This document shows positions 24,975 to 32,682 of a stretch of DNA of 32,682 bases, one piece after another (the stretch's first letter is position 1; every line of letters starts with the position of its first letter). The translations under genes were made by a program, and so were the position numbers. Origin of the DNA: Niastella sp. (lineage in GTDB: Bacteria; Bacteroidota; Bacteroidia; Chitinophagales; Chitinophagaceae); contig JAJKIL010000229.1 in the NCBI GenBank assembly GCA_021154515.1, positions 1 to 32,682 of the forward strand, read 5' to 3'. The notes under the pieces are model-generated. The model saw only the letters and a list, made by a program, of their open reading frames with translations. It was not told the origin of the DNA and did no database searches.

Positions 24975-26852
24975 TTACCAACCATAATTTTGTACCAGTC
25001 GTTTATTTCCCAGCAGGTCCCAGTAGTCTAGCGGCCAAAAGTAATCGCGGGTTTTAAAAGTTTGCTGATACCGCAGGCGGGGGCGGTAATAATAGGCAGC
25101 CGCCTCCTGGTCTACATCCCAGCCCATGACCGGTTTATTCAATTCTTCAAACGACTTTTTCCAGCGCCGCAGGTCCCAAAAGCGGCTGCCTTCCAGCGCC
25201 AACTCTATCAGCCGTTCCTGCTGAATGATCTGCCGCAACCCATCTTTGCTTTGGTATTTAGCAGGTTGAAGGGAATAGTTCGTCCAGGATTCCTGTACCG
25301 TTTTTAAACCGGCCCGCAGTCGTACTTTATTTATATATTCAAACGCTTCCGTACCCGGGCCATTCACTTCATTCAATGCTTCGGCGTATAACAAATACAG
25401 GTCCGACAAACGCATTTCGGGCCAGGCATAATCTTCAATGGTCAGTTCCTGCGCGTCTTTGATCACATATTTCCAGTTCACCAGTTTTTTAGCAAAGTAG
25501 CCGGTAGCATTATAATCCCAGTTGCCTTTACGCGACTGCAACTGGCCATTCTTTGCCTGTACATTAAATGTTCCGTTTTGCATATACCACACCGCACCAT
25601 CAAAGGCGAGGTTGGCATAAAAGCGGGGTTCCCGGTTGAAATTAAGCACCGCGGTTTCGTAGCCATTAGTTATAAATTCGTTTTCAGCAGCTTTGCCTGT
25701 ACGCAATTTGTACCGGTTGCTGTAATCCCAGTTCTTATCTTCATTGATAGGCACCCCATTCTCCGTATAAAACAATTCAGCTATTTTAAGGGTGGGCGCC
25801 AGGCTGCCAAGACACATTTCATTGGTTATTTTAGTGGGATCAAGCCGTGGCATGGCAAAGCGTTGCAAGGTATACGTGCGATCGGTAGTGCCCGCGCTGC
25901 CTTTTGTATTGTTCCAGATAATTTCTGCATTCCATGCTTCGGTAACGCTGTTGCGTATGCTCATTTGCGTAACCATGGCGTCTGACAGGGAAAGCCCCAG
26001 CTTATCAAATTTGTACAGGTGCATCCCGGCGCTTTCACAGGCAGTAATGGCTTCTTTACAGGCAGCAGCGGCCCGTTCCCACTTTCCCGCATCATAAGCC
26101 GCGTTGAAGAATGCCGTTCCGTCGTAATTTTTAAACCCTGCATAATCGCCGTTGCCATTAAACAGCGGACTGGCCGCTGTAACCAAAACCTTCGCTTTTA
26201 TAGCCAGTGCAATAGGTTTGGTAATATGCCCCAGTTGGGTGGTACGATCTGAAATGGTAGCGGGCAGTCCGGCAGCTGCTTCATCAAGCAGGCCGGCAAT
26301 ATAATTTATTGCCGAATCAACCGTTTGCCGGGGTCTTTGCGCTTCATCGGAAGTGGCGGAAATGGGCAGATTTACATCGGTAACCGGTATAGGGCCATAC
26401 ATCCTTAAAAGACACCAGTGATAATATGCTTTTAAAAATTTCACTTCATGACCCCACCTGTCTTTCTCGGCATCCGTCATATCTACCACCTTATTAATAT
26501 TATCCAGGAAAATATTACAGTCCCGGAAAGCGCTGAACATATTGCTCCAGCCCGGCATATAGATCGTAGTGGCCGTTTGATACCCCATCGCGATCTTCCA
26601 GGGCGATTCGCTTAGGGCAAAAGGCGCCACCATCCAGAATTCATCGCCTGCACACAGGGCAGGGTTTGTTTGCATATCGCCACTGGCCGGCAGATAAGAG
26701 TAACAGGTGGCCAGGTATTTGGTGGCTTCCTGTTTTAACTTAAATGCATTGTCAATGGTAGCTACATTATCAGGCACCACATCGAGGTATTTTTTACAAC
26801 TGCCGGCAAAAAGAATACACAGCACCGGCAACCAGTTCTTTATGCATTGCAT
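24975..26852 (-). CDS. SusD/RagB-family outer-membrane glycan-binding lipoprotein
   Basis: This is about 625 residues, a normal length for SusD-like proteins. The ATG at 26852 begins a lipoprotein signal (NWLPVLCILFAGSC, Cys followed by K-K-Y-L-D-V-V-P, the usual mature start). An in-frame ATG at 26888 would add 12 residues before the signal and is less likely. The N-terminal TPR-like helices and the C-terminal signature R-L-I-E-L-A-L-E-G-S-R-F-W-D-L-R-R-W, then W-P-L-D, are clear. With SusC it forms a hinge-lid glycan importer in the outer membrane. It lies 57 bases after SusC. Confidence 0.95.
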   Translation of the reverse strand: MQCIKNWLPVLCILFAGSCKKYLDVVPDNVATIDNAFKLKQEATKYLATCYSYLPASGDMQTNPALCAGDEFWMVAPFALSESPWKIAMGYQTATTIYMPGWSNMFSAFRDCNIFLDNINKVVDMTDAEKDRWGHEVKFLKAYYHWCLLRMYGPIPVTDVNLPISATSDEAQRPRQTVDSAINYIAGLLDEAAAGLPATISDRTTQLGHITKPIALAIKAKVLVTAASPLFNGNGDYAGFKNYDGTAFFNAAYDAGKWERAAAACKEAITACESAGMHLYKFDKLGLSLSDAMVTQMSIRNSVTEAWNAEIIWNNTKGSAGTTDRTYTLQRFAMPRLDPTKITNEMCLGSLAPTLKIAELFYTENGVPINEDKNWDYSNRYKLRTGKAAENEFITNGYETAVLNFNREPRFYANLAFDGAVWYMQNGTFNVQAKNGQLQSRKGNWDYNATGYFAKKLVNWKYVIKDAQELTIEDYAWPEMRLSDLYLLYAEALNEVNGPGTEAFEYINKVRLRAGLKTVQESWTNYSLQPAKYQSKDGLRQIIQQERLIELALEGSRFWDLRRWKKSFEELNKPVMGWDVDQEAAAYYYRPRLRYQQTFKTRDYFWPLDYWDLLGNKRLVQNYGW

Positions 26853-26909
26853 AACAGCGGGACATTTATATGTTGAAACAGGTTCCATTGTGTTTGCTTT
26901 GTTGAATGA

Positions 26910-29900
26910 TTAAAATCCCAGGTTTACGCCCACATTGTATACCCGCTGTACCGGGTAGCCTAACCCGTTGCCACCCATTTCGGGGTCCCACATGTTGAAC
27001 CTGCTGATCACAAACAGGTTGAAGGCATTGGCATAAATGCGGGTATTGCTGAAATGCAGCTTGCTGAGCAGTGACTTTGGAAATGTATACCCAACTTCGG
27101 CTGTTTTCATCCGTAAGAAGTCACCTCTCCGCATCCACCAGGTGGAAGTCTGGATGTTGTTGGCTGCATAATAATTACTCAGGCGCGGCCAGAAGGCATA
27201 GGGATTGCGGTTATTCTCGCCCCAGTAATCATCGGCAATAGCGGCCAGCAGGCCATGCTGGCCACCCCCATCGAGTACGAAGGGCGCCATTTTAGAAGAT
27301 TCTATCATGAAAGAAGAGCGGGCCGATCCCTGGAAATAACAACTCACATCCCATTTTTTATACCCGAACGACAAACCAAAACCGTAAGTGATCTCCGGTG
27401 TGGTGGGTAAGCCAATGGGCACCATATCCGCATCGGTAATTTGTCCGTCATGGTTTACATCCCGGTATTTAATGTCGCCGCCCCGTACCCGGTACTTTCC
27501 ATTTTCCGCCAGGTTATCCTGGCCGAAGTTCTGGACAGGCGCATTATTCACTTCATAATCGTCAATAAATAACCGCTCGGCTATAAACCCATACGTTTGC
27601 GAAAGCGGTTGGCCTACACGCCGGCGGTATGCTTCCGGGTACGCAGGTTCTTCATTCACCAGCAATTTACTGGTAGCATACGTAAATGTACCGCGGGCCT
27701 GCAACCAGGTATGTTTTCCCAGGTTATAGGTATAATCAGCAGAAAGATCAACCCCTTTACCTTCCGCCTCACCTACATTGGCCTGGATGGGTGCGCTTAA
27801 TCCCATCATACTGGGAATAGTGCCTCGCGTCATTAAGATATTGGAACGTCGCTCACGATACACATCCACCAGTATATTCAGCGAATTCCAGAGTCCCAGT
27901 TCTATGCCTACATTTGTTTTGTAAGATCGCTCCCAGGTTATATCGTAATTTTCGTACCTGTTCACCGAGATGCCATTTGAAGTATTATTATACATTTCGC
28001 CAAAGCCGTATGACCGGTTGCCATTGTTCATATTTACATCCGACAAATAGAAGAACCGCTCCCAATCAGCGCCAATCTGGTCGTTGCCAACGAGCCCATA
28101 AGTTGCCCGCAATTTCAACTTGCTGATAAAGGACAGGGGTTCAAAGAATTTTTCGTTCGATACATTCCAGGCAAGGCCTACAGAAGGGAAAAAACCAAAC
28201 CGGTGATTTTGGGCAAACCGCTCGGAGCCGTTGTAACCGAAATTGAATTCAGCCATGTACCGGTTGTCATAGGCATACGTAAAGCGGCCGGAGACGCCAT
28301 GATTACGGTGTGGCAGCGATAATTGCAGGCTGCCGGCATTGGCGGCTAAATAGTTCCTGAACAAGGTGATCAACATGCCCGAAACATTATGCTTTTGGCC
28401 GATCTGCCGGTTATAGTTCACTGCTGCTTCCAGGTAACTGGTGGTATTTACTGTTTTGGGTCCTTCGCTGTAATTCAGGTATTCCGTACCGTTGGTATTC
28501 AGCGGGGTAAGCCTGGGGACTTTGGTTTGCAGATCGTAAGAAAGCTGGTAATAGAACGGAGTGTATTGCCGGGTCACATCGAAGTAAGAATATCGCTGGG
28601 TATACGCCATTAGCCGGGCAGCCAACCCCGGCGTAATGAATGCCAGATCCTGTTTCAATTCTAACTGCGCCTGTAAGGTGGAGCTGTTATATTGCTGATA
28701 CCCCGACATCATACTGGCGTAGGGATTATTGTATAAGTTGCTGCCGTTGCCCGGGAACGGATTAATGACATCTGAACGAAAGGCATTGCCAAATAAGGGA
28801 TGGGTTAACCCGGGCGCATAACCGGCCGGGTATACCGGTGCAAATTTCACCGGATTGGCCCATACCGCCTGCTTAAAAATAGTGTCACCGCCGCCAACAG
28901 GCCCCTTATAGTCATTAAACTGCCCGTATGTTCGAACAATGGCCTGGGTGGTGGGCGTAAAATTGAAAGTAACATTCGACCGGATGGAATAGCTCTTCAG
29001 CTTTATGTTGCTGTTGAAATTATTGATCTTGTCAACCTTCAACACCCCGTTATCGATATTGTAGGTACCGGCAATATAATATTGCGCTAATTTATTGCCG
29101 CCGCTTACGTTCATATCAAAACGCTGATTATTGGTATAATCTTTTATGAGTCGTTTTAACCAGTTGTTGCTGGGGTACAGATAGGGATCGTCGCCGGCGG
29201 CTGTATGATCGATCTTGCTTTGGGAATACGGTACATTTTCAAGCGCATTCCTTGTTGATACCGCTTCATTGGCCAGCTTCATGTAGGAAACGTTATCGGC
29301 GAACCTGTAGTTGCGGGTATTGCTGCTTAACGAATTTTCGGCGCGGATATTAAACCTCGTTCTTCCATCCGCACCTGACTTGGTGGTTACCAGCACTACG
29401 CCATTGGCGCCCCTGGCCCCATACAATGAAGAAGCCGTGGCATCTTTCAATATGGAGAATCCCGAAATATCATCAGGCTGCAGCCGCGCCAGGTCGGTAG
29501 ATGAAGATTCAATGCCATCAATGAGGATCAGCGGATCTACCTTACCGGTACCAAAGGTGGTAATGCCGCGGATAAAAAAACTCGCATTGTCTTTTCCGGG
29601 CTCGCCGCTTCGCTGATAAGAAATAACACCTGAAAGCCTGCCGGCCAGCATAGTCGTTAAATTACTGACAGGCCCTTTTAATTCTTTTGGATTAATAGTA
29701 GTAACGGCGCCTACCATGGTGGTCTTTTTTTGCGTACCATAGGCCACCACCGCAACTTCTTCCAGCGAATTGTTAGCGCTCTTAAGTTTTACATTAATGA
29801 CGCTTTCTCCTTTAATATCTATTTCTTCTTCTTTATACCCTACTGAAGTAATGATCAGGGTACCGTTTGCCGGCGCTTTCACCAGGTACCTGCCGTTCTG

Positions 29901-30380
29901 ATCTGAAGTGACTGCCCGGGTGGGGTCCGATTTCAGGCTAATAGTGGCGCCTTCCAGCGTGGCAGAATCGGTTCGAATGGTACCGCGCACTATTATTTCA
30001 TTCTTTATTTCCCGGCCGGTTGTATCAGGGATGGTGGTTTGCACCTGCGGCGGACTGCCTTTTTTGATGGCGTAGGTGTTCTCCCCTACCGGCTGCAGCC
30101 GCAGGTCATATTTTTTAAGTAGTGTCGATAACCTGTTGATGGTCCACCTGGTTATTGTGCCCGGTGAAGCGGTATCGACAAATTTATTGGCCAGGTCATC
30201 GGGATTGTACAACAATTTCCAATGCATTTCGCCCGATAAACGGTCGATAAACTTTGCCAGCTCTATCCGCTGTAAAGATCTGTTCTCCGTTTGTGCGGCA
30301 GCCTGGTAACAGCCAACCATTAACAACAGGTATAATACGAACACATTGCTCCATCGAATGATGGAAGGTTTTTGTGTCAT
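26910..30380 (-). CDS. SusC/RagA-family TonB-dependent transporter with STN domain
   Basis: About 1156 residues; the ATG at 30380 is preferred over a TTG at 30386. A signal peptide (VLYLLLMVGCYQAAAQ) is followed by an STN secretin/TonB short domain (about 35-105), a CarboxypepD_reg-like domain (about 128-205) and a TonB-box-like E-E-V-A-V-V-A-Y-G-T. The plug (about 215-330) carries S-I-L-K-D-A-T-A-S-S-L-Y-G-A-R-G-A-N-G-V-V-L-V-T-T-K, the SusC hallmark. A large beta-barrel ends in Y-N-V-G-V-N-L-G-F. The STN domain links it to the FecR/sigma pair directly upstream, so expression is probably glycan-induced through trans-envelope signalling. It imports oligosaccharides bound by SusD. Confidence 0.96.
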   Translation of the reverse strand: MTQKPSIIRWSNVFVLYLLLMVGCYQAAAQTENRSLQRIELAKFIDRLSGEMHWKLLYNPDDLANKFVDTASPGTITRWTINRLSTLLKKYDLRLQPVGENTYAIKKGSPPQVQTTIPDTTGREIKNEIIVRGTIRTDSATLEGATISLKSDPTRAVTSDQNGRYLVKAPANGTLIITSVGYKEEEIDIKGESVINVKLKSANNSLEEVAVVAYGTQKKTTMVGAVTTINPKELKGPVSNLTTMLAGRLSGVISYQRSGEPGKDNASFFIRGITTFGTGKVDPLILIDGIESSSTDLARLQPDDISGFSILKDATASSLYGARGANGVVLVTTKSGADGRTRFNIRAENSLSSNTRNYRFADNVSYMKLANEAVSTRNALENVPYSQSKIDHTAAGDDPYLYPSNNWLKRLIKDYTNNQRFDMNVSGGNKLAQYYIAGTYNIDNGVLKVDKINNFNSNIKLKSYSIRSNVTFNFTPTTQAIVRTYGQFNDYKGPVGGGDTIFKQAVWANPVKFAPVYPAGYAPGLTHPLFGNAFRSDVINPFPGNGSNLYNNPYASMMSGYQQYNSSTLQAQLELKQDLAFITPGLAARLMAYTQRYSYFDVTRQYTPFYYQLSYDLQTKVPRLTPLNTNGTEYLNYSEGPKTVNTTSYLEAAVNYNRQIGQKHNVSGMLITLFRNYLAANAGSLQLSLPHRNHGVSGRFTYAYDNRYMAEFNFGYNGSERFAQNHRFGFFPSVGLAWNVSNEKFFEPLSFISKLKLRATYGLVGNDQIGADWERFFYLSDVNMNNGNRSYGFGEMYNNTSNGISVNRYENYDITWERSYKTNVGIELGLWNSLNILVDVYRERRSNILMTRGTIPSMMGLSAPIQANVGEAEGKGVDLSADYTYNLGKHTWLQARGTFTYATSKLLVNEEPAYPEAYRRRVGQPLSQTYGFIAERLFIDDYEVNNAPVQNFGQDNLAENGKYRVRGGDIKYRDVNHDGQITDADMVPIGLPTTPEITYGFGLSFGYKKWDVSCYFQGSARSSFMIESSKMAPFVLDGGGQHGLLAAIADDYWGENNRNPYAFWPRLSNYYAANNIQTSTWWMRRGDFLRMKTAEVGYTFPKSLLSKLHFSNTRIYANAFNLFVISRFNMWDPEMGGNGLGYPVQRVYNVGVNLGF

Positions 30381-30402
30381 AAGCAACGTTTTGGTTTTGG
30401 TC

Positions 30403-31272
30403 TTATTTTGAAATAATCAACGAATCTCCCTGTTGCAGTACTGTTAATCCCATTATTACCCGCAAAGCATTGAATAACCCACTGGAATCTTTTACCGCTA
30501 TATTGCCGGATAATTTCCGCTCCGCCACCGGCAGGTTGGCCGCCAGTTTTACCTTCAATTTGTAATACTTTTCTATCAGTGCTATTACTTCGGTCAGGCT
30601 GGTATGATCAAAGTGAAACTCTCCATCTTTCCAGGCGCTGTACAATTGTACGTTTACCTCTTTCCTGTATATGTGGTTGCCCTGCACGATCAATACCTGT
30701 CCGGGCACCAGCGATATCACTGCTTCTTTACCAATATGGGCTTTTATGCTGCCGGTATGTAATGCGGTTGAAAAAAATGAGGAATCGGCCTGTACATTAA
30801 ATGAGGTTCCCAATACCTCTATATCGCCTTTTGCGGTATGTACAATAAAGTTGTTATACCGGCCGCTTGTTGTTTTTACTTTATTGATCTTAAAAAAAGC
30901 TTCCCCGGTAAGCCAAACTTCCCGCTTACTATTCGACCAGCCAATTAAATTGGCCCTGATCTCCGAATACCGGTTCAATAAGATCTCAGAACTGTCAGGA
31001 AGCAAAATGGTGCGTTGAAAATCCCCGGTTTGAATGGCGGTTGGTGGTGCAGATCGTTTGCGGTTAAAGATCATCAACATACCAACCAGTAAAAAGCAGG
31101 CGGTTATAACCGACAGCCAGGCGCTTTTTTTCCGCCATTTCCCTGATGGCCTGGTTTGGGCAATATTGCTTAACAGGTCTTGTCTGCTTTTGTCTTTCAA
31201 TGCTTCATCCCTTTCGGGTTTATTAAACGCAAAAGGCAGTTCATCGTTAAAATGGTCATGCTCATTTTCCAT
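30403..31272 (-). CDS. FecR-family anti-sigma factor of the PUL
   Basis: This 289-residue protein has a short cytoplasmic head (1-47) and one transmembrane helix (about 51-69, WLSVITACFLLVGMLMIF). The FecR periplasmic domain lies at about 85-200 (T-I-L-L-P-D-S-S-E-I-L-L-N-R-Y-S and W-L-T-G-E-A-F-F-K-I). A C-terminal DUF4974 domain covers about 220-289. It should hold the sigma factor encoded just upstream and receive the signal from the STN domain of the SusC protein. The gap to SusC is 22 bases, so the two are cotranscribed. It is shorter than the other FecR in this window because the linker after the transmembrane helix is reduced. Confidence 0.93.
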   Translation of the reverse strand: MENEHDHFNDELPFAFNKPERDEALKDKSRQDLLSNIAQTRPSGKWRKKSAWLSVITACFLLVGMLMIFNRKRSAPPTAIQTGDFQRTILLPDSSEILLNRYSEIRANLIGWSNSKREVWLTGEAFFKINKVKTTSGRYNNFIVHTAKGDIEVLGTSFNVQADSSFFSTALHTGSIKAHIGKEAVISLVPGQVLIVQGNHIYRKEVNVQLYSAWKDGEFHFDHTSLTEVIALIEKYYKLKVKLAANLPVAERKLSGNIAVKDSSGLFNALRVIMGLTVLQQGDSLIISK

Positions 31273-31364
31273 GGGTTGTAAGTATTGTCTCTCTACTATA
31301 AAGACACAATAATTTTACTTCCAACTCAGTGTTGACCATTTTTTTTATGCAGGAGTAAGTTCAA

Positions 31365-31973
31365 TTATAAAACAAAGGGGAATAGCAGGATGATCCAGAA
31401 AAATTCAGGATGGTTCCTTAACGCCGTTTTGAACCGGTTCATGATGCGGTTGATATTATTTACCAGGGACTGGTAATTGATGTTAAGTATCCGGCTGATC
31501 TCTTTGTAAGACAGGCCCTCATAAAAGCGTAAATAAATAACCTCTTTCTGGCGGGCAGGCAGGGTGTTGATCATCTTCGTTAGCTGACGGGTATTAAAAG
31601 AGGCTGATTCCTTTTTTATTCTTATTTCTTCGGGAGAAAATTCAATATCGGGGGTATGAAAGCGGGTTGTTATTTTTAGTTCGTATAATTTCAGGGAGCG
31701 GAGTTTGTTCAATATAGCACAGCGCAAACAGCGCATCAGGTACGCTTTTACAAACTGTACTTCCGGAAGCGCGGCCCTTTTTTCCCATAATTTCAGGAAC
31801 AGCTCCTGTATAGCGTCATACGCGAGATCAGGGTCCTGTAACATCCGAAATGCATAGGCATGTAAGGAGTGAAAAAAAAGGTCATGTAACATCACAAATG
31901 CTTTTTCGTCTCCCTTTTTGAACGCGCTCCAGCATTCGGCAGTGTAAGTATTATCGCATCGGTCCTGTTGCAT
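31365..31973 (-). CDS. RNA polymerase ECF sigma factor of the PUL
   Basis: This 202-residue sigma factor has region 2 (about 20-85; F-x-M-L-H-D-L-F-F-x-x-L-H-A-Y-A, A-Y-D-A-I-Q-E-L-F-L-K-L-W) and region 4 (about 133-185; L-P-A-R-Q-K-E-V-I-Y-L-R-F-Y-E-G-L-S-Y-K-E-I-S-R-I-L). It ends in a hydrophobic tail (FFWIILLFPFVL), as in the other sigma factor here. The paired FecR gene begins 92 bases downstream. It would activate the SusC/SusD operon when the matching glycan is present. It is preceded by about 150 bases of AT-rich non-coding DNA that must hold its promoter; no box pair was convincing. Confidence 0.92.
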   Translation of the reverse strand: MQQDRCDNTYTAECWSAFKKGDEKAFVMLHDLFFHSLHAYAFRMLQDPDLAYDAIQELFLKLWEKRAALPEVQFVKAYLMRCLRCAILNKLRSLKLYELKITTRFHTPDIEFSPEEIRIKKESASFNTRQLTKMINTLPARQKEVIYLRFYEGLSYKEISRILNINYQSLVNNINRIMNRFKTALRNHPEFFWIILLFPFVL

Positions 31974-32121
31974 GAATTACTAATTAAACGCTCATTTAAA
32001 ATGTATCACTGAAACAGGTTAATAATGGAATTTCTACAGGATCGAATATAATTTAAAAATTCATGATTTTTTAACGCAAACGGTTGTTCCATTTTATAAC
32101 ATGGCAGCTACTCCTGAAAAC

Positions 32122-32151
32122 AAAAAAGTCATCGGTGAGAACACCAACGAC
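32122..32151 (-). terminator. Intrinsic terminator after the GH89 gene
   Basis: Read on the minus strand, a 10-bp stem (32151-32142 with 32137-32128, two G-T wobbles) with a TTCT loop is followed by six T residues (plus-strand A run 32122-32127). It lies 35 bases beyond the stop of the GH89 gene. It therefore separates that gene from the sigma/FecR/SusCD operon, although both run in the same direction. Confidence 0.8.
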
Positions 32152-32185
32152 TTAACACTTAAGATCAAACTTGAAATATTTTATA

Positions 32186-32682
32186 TCAATACAATACTTT
32201 CCGGATTACTTTTTCCAGTGACGGATAAGGCTGAACCTCGCTTTTCACCTGCTCATTTTGTGTTACCCACTCCCGTTCCCAGGCAAAGAAATCAGGCGGA
32301 TTGGCTGATCTGCCTGCCAGGTTATTACGCAGGTAATCGAAATACAACTTCCACCGCTGCTGGTAAAACGTAGTCATCATTCCGCCCCATTCTTTATAAG
32401 CATATTCATGGAGGTAATCCTCCTGCCGGTTGTTCTCACCCCAATAGGAGATCAACATCATGGCATTGTGCAGGTTATTCTTTTTTTCTGCAGCCGTATT
32501 ACCTGCCTGCAAAGCCTGCTGCTGATAGGTGGTTAACCGGTAATACGAATGGCTGTTGAGCAGGTTATTCATGAGCGCATGCAGCGATAAAAATGCTTCG
32601 GCTGCCGCGTTGAAGGCAGCTGTATTTTCTTCCTTATAGGCTGTTACCAGGCTGGCAAATACGGTATCGGCCCGGTTTGACA
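32186..32682 (-). CDS. GH89 alpha-N-acetylglucosaminidase, C-terminal part (5' end beyond window)
   Basis: The frame is open to the right edge of the window, giving about 165 residues of the C terminus. The block N-A-M-M-L-I-S-Y-W-G, then L-H-E-Y-A-Y-K-E-W-G-G-M-M-T-T-F-Y and Q-R-W-K-L-Y-F-D-Y-L, matches the end of NAGLU-type enzymes, where L-x-D-Y-A-x-K-x-W-x-G-L-x-x-x-Y-Y-x-x-R-W is conserved. These enzymes remove terminal alpha-linked GlcNAc (for example from heparan sulfate or gastric-mucin type glycans). The catalytic part is outside the window. It stands next to the fucosidase PUL, with its own terminator between them. The ATG at 32572 is internal and not the start. Confidence 0.82.
   Translation of the reverse strand, partial: SNRADTVFASLVTAYKEENTAAFNAAAEAFLSLHALMNNLLNSHSYYRLTTYQQQALQAGNTAAEKKNNLHNAMMLISYWGENNRQEDYLHEYAYKEWGGMMTTFYQQRWKLYFDYLRNNLAGRSANPPDFFAWEREWVTQNEQVKSEVQPYPSLEKVIRKVLY

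Noticed and set aside
32101..32373. Plus-strand ORF of 90 codons
   Set aside because: It lies mostly antisense to the GH89 gene and its terminator, with no recognisable protein features; treated as a chance frame.
1..32682. tRNA, rRNA or insertion-sequence genes
   Set aside because: No tRNA cloverleaf, rRNA sequence or transposase motif was recognised on either strand; only by-eye inspection was possible.

Overview
The window looks like chromosomal DNA of a member of the Bacteroidota, most likely a Chitinophagaceae-type soil or sediment bacterium (Niastella/Chitinophaga-like). Three things point there. There are two ECF sigma/FecR/TonB-receptor modules, one with a SusC/SusD pair. DUF4249, DUF4959/DUF5000, DUF4998 and DUF983 proteins are present. 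Promoter-like boxes fit the Bacteroidota TAnnTTTG pattern. The genus is an inference.

Layout. 1-3680 (+): the tail of an RND efflux adaptor and an RND pump whose frame is broken by one in-frame TGA at 3402-3404. 3710-4489 (+): a short-chain dehydrogenase. 4634-10131 (+): a trans-envelope signalling and uptake unit (ECF sigma, FecR anti-sigma, TonB-dependent receptor, DUF4249 lipoprotein) followed by an intrinsic terminator. 10132-11782: an unusual region holding a small probable DNA-binding protein, an array of 42-bp repeats with palindromic cores in strict register, a pair of GC-rich repeats and a structured leader. 11783-14110: a fibronectin III protein, a DUF6304-like protein on the opposite strand and a DoxX-like membrane protein. 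14131-17373 (-): an apparent operon of two paralogous methyltransferases flanking a DUF983 protein, with a SulP transporter at the end. 17473-18985 (-): a methyltransferase and a Crp/Fnr regulator. 18986-19667: a patchwork of gene tails and a shortened lipoprotein. 19654-31973 (-): a polysaccharide utilization locus in the order sigma, FecR, SusC, SusD, two surface-lipoprotein-like genes and two GH29 alpha-L-fucosidases. 32186-32682 (-): the C-terminal part of a GH89 alpha-N-acetylglucosaminidase, closed by its own terminator.

How the genes work together. The PUL would sense, bind, import and trim fucosylated glycans, and the nearby GH89 enzyme adds alpha-GlcNAc removal, suggesting mucin-like or other glycoconjugate substrates (inference). 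The plus-strand receptor unit is probably a separate import or signalling system. The most unusual element is the repeat array at 10981-11330. It starts directly after the stop codon of a probable helix-turn-helix protein and carries CTATATA cores at 21-bp steps, i.e. about two helical turns. This is what a cooperative protein-binding array or centromere/iteron-like element would look like, but its function is unproven.
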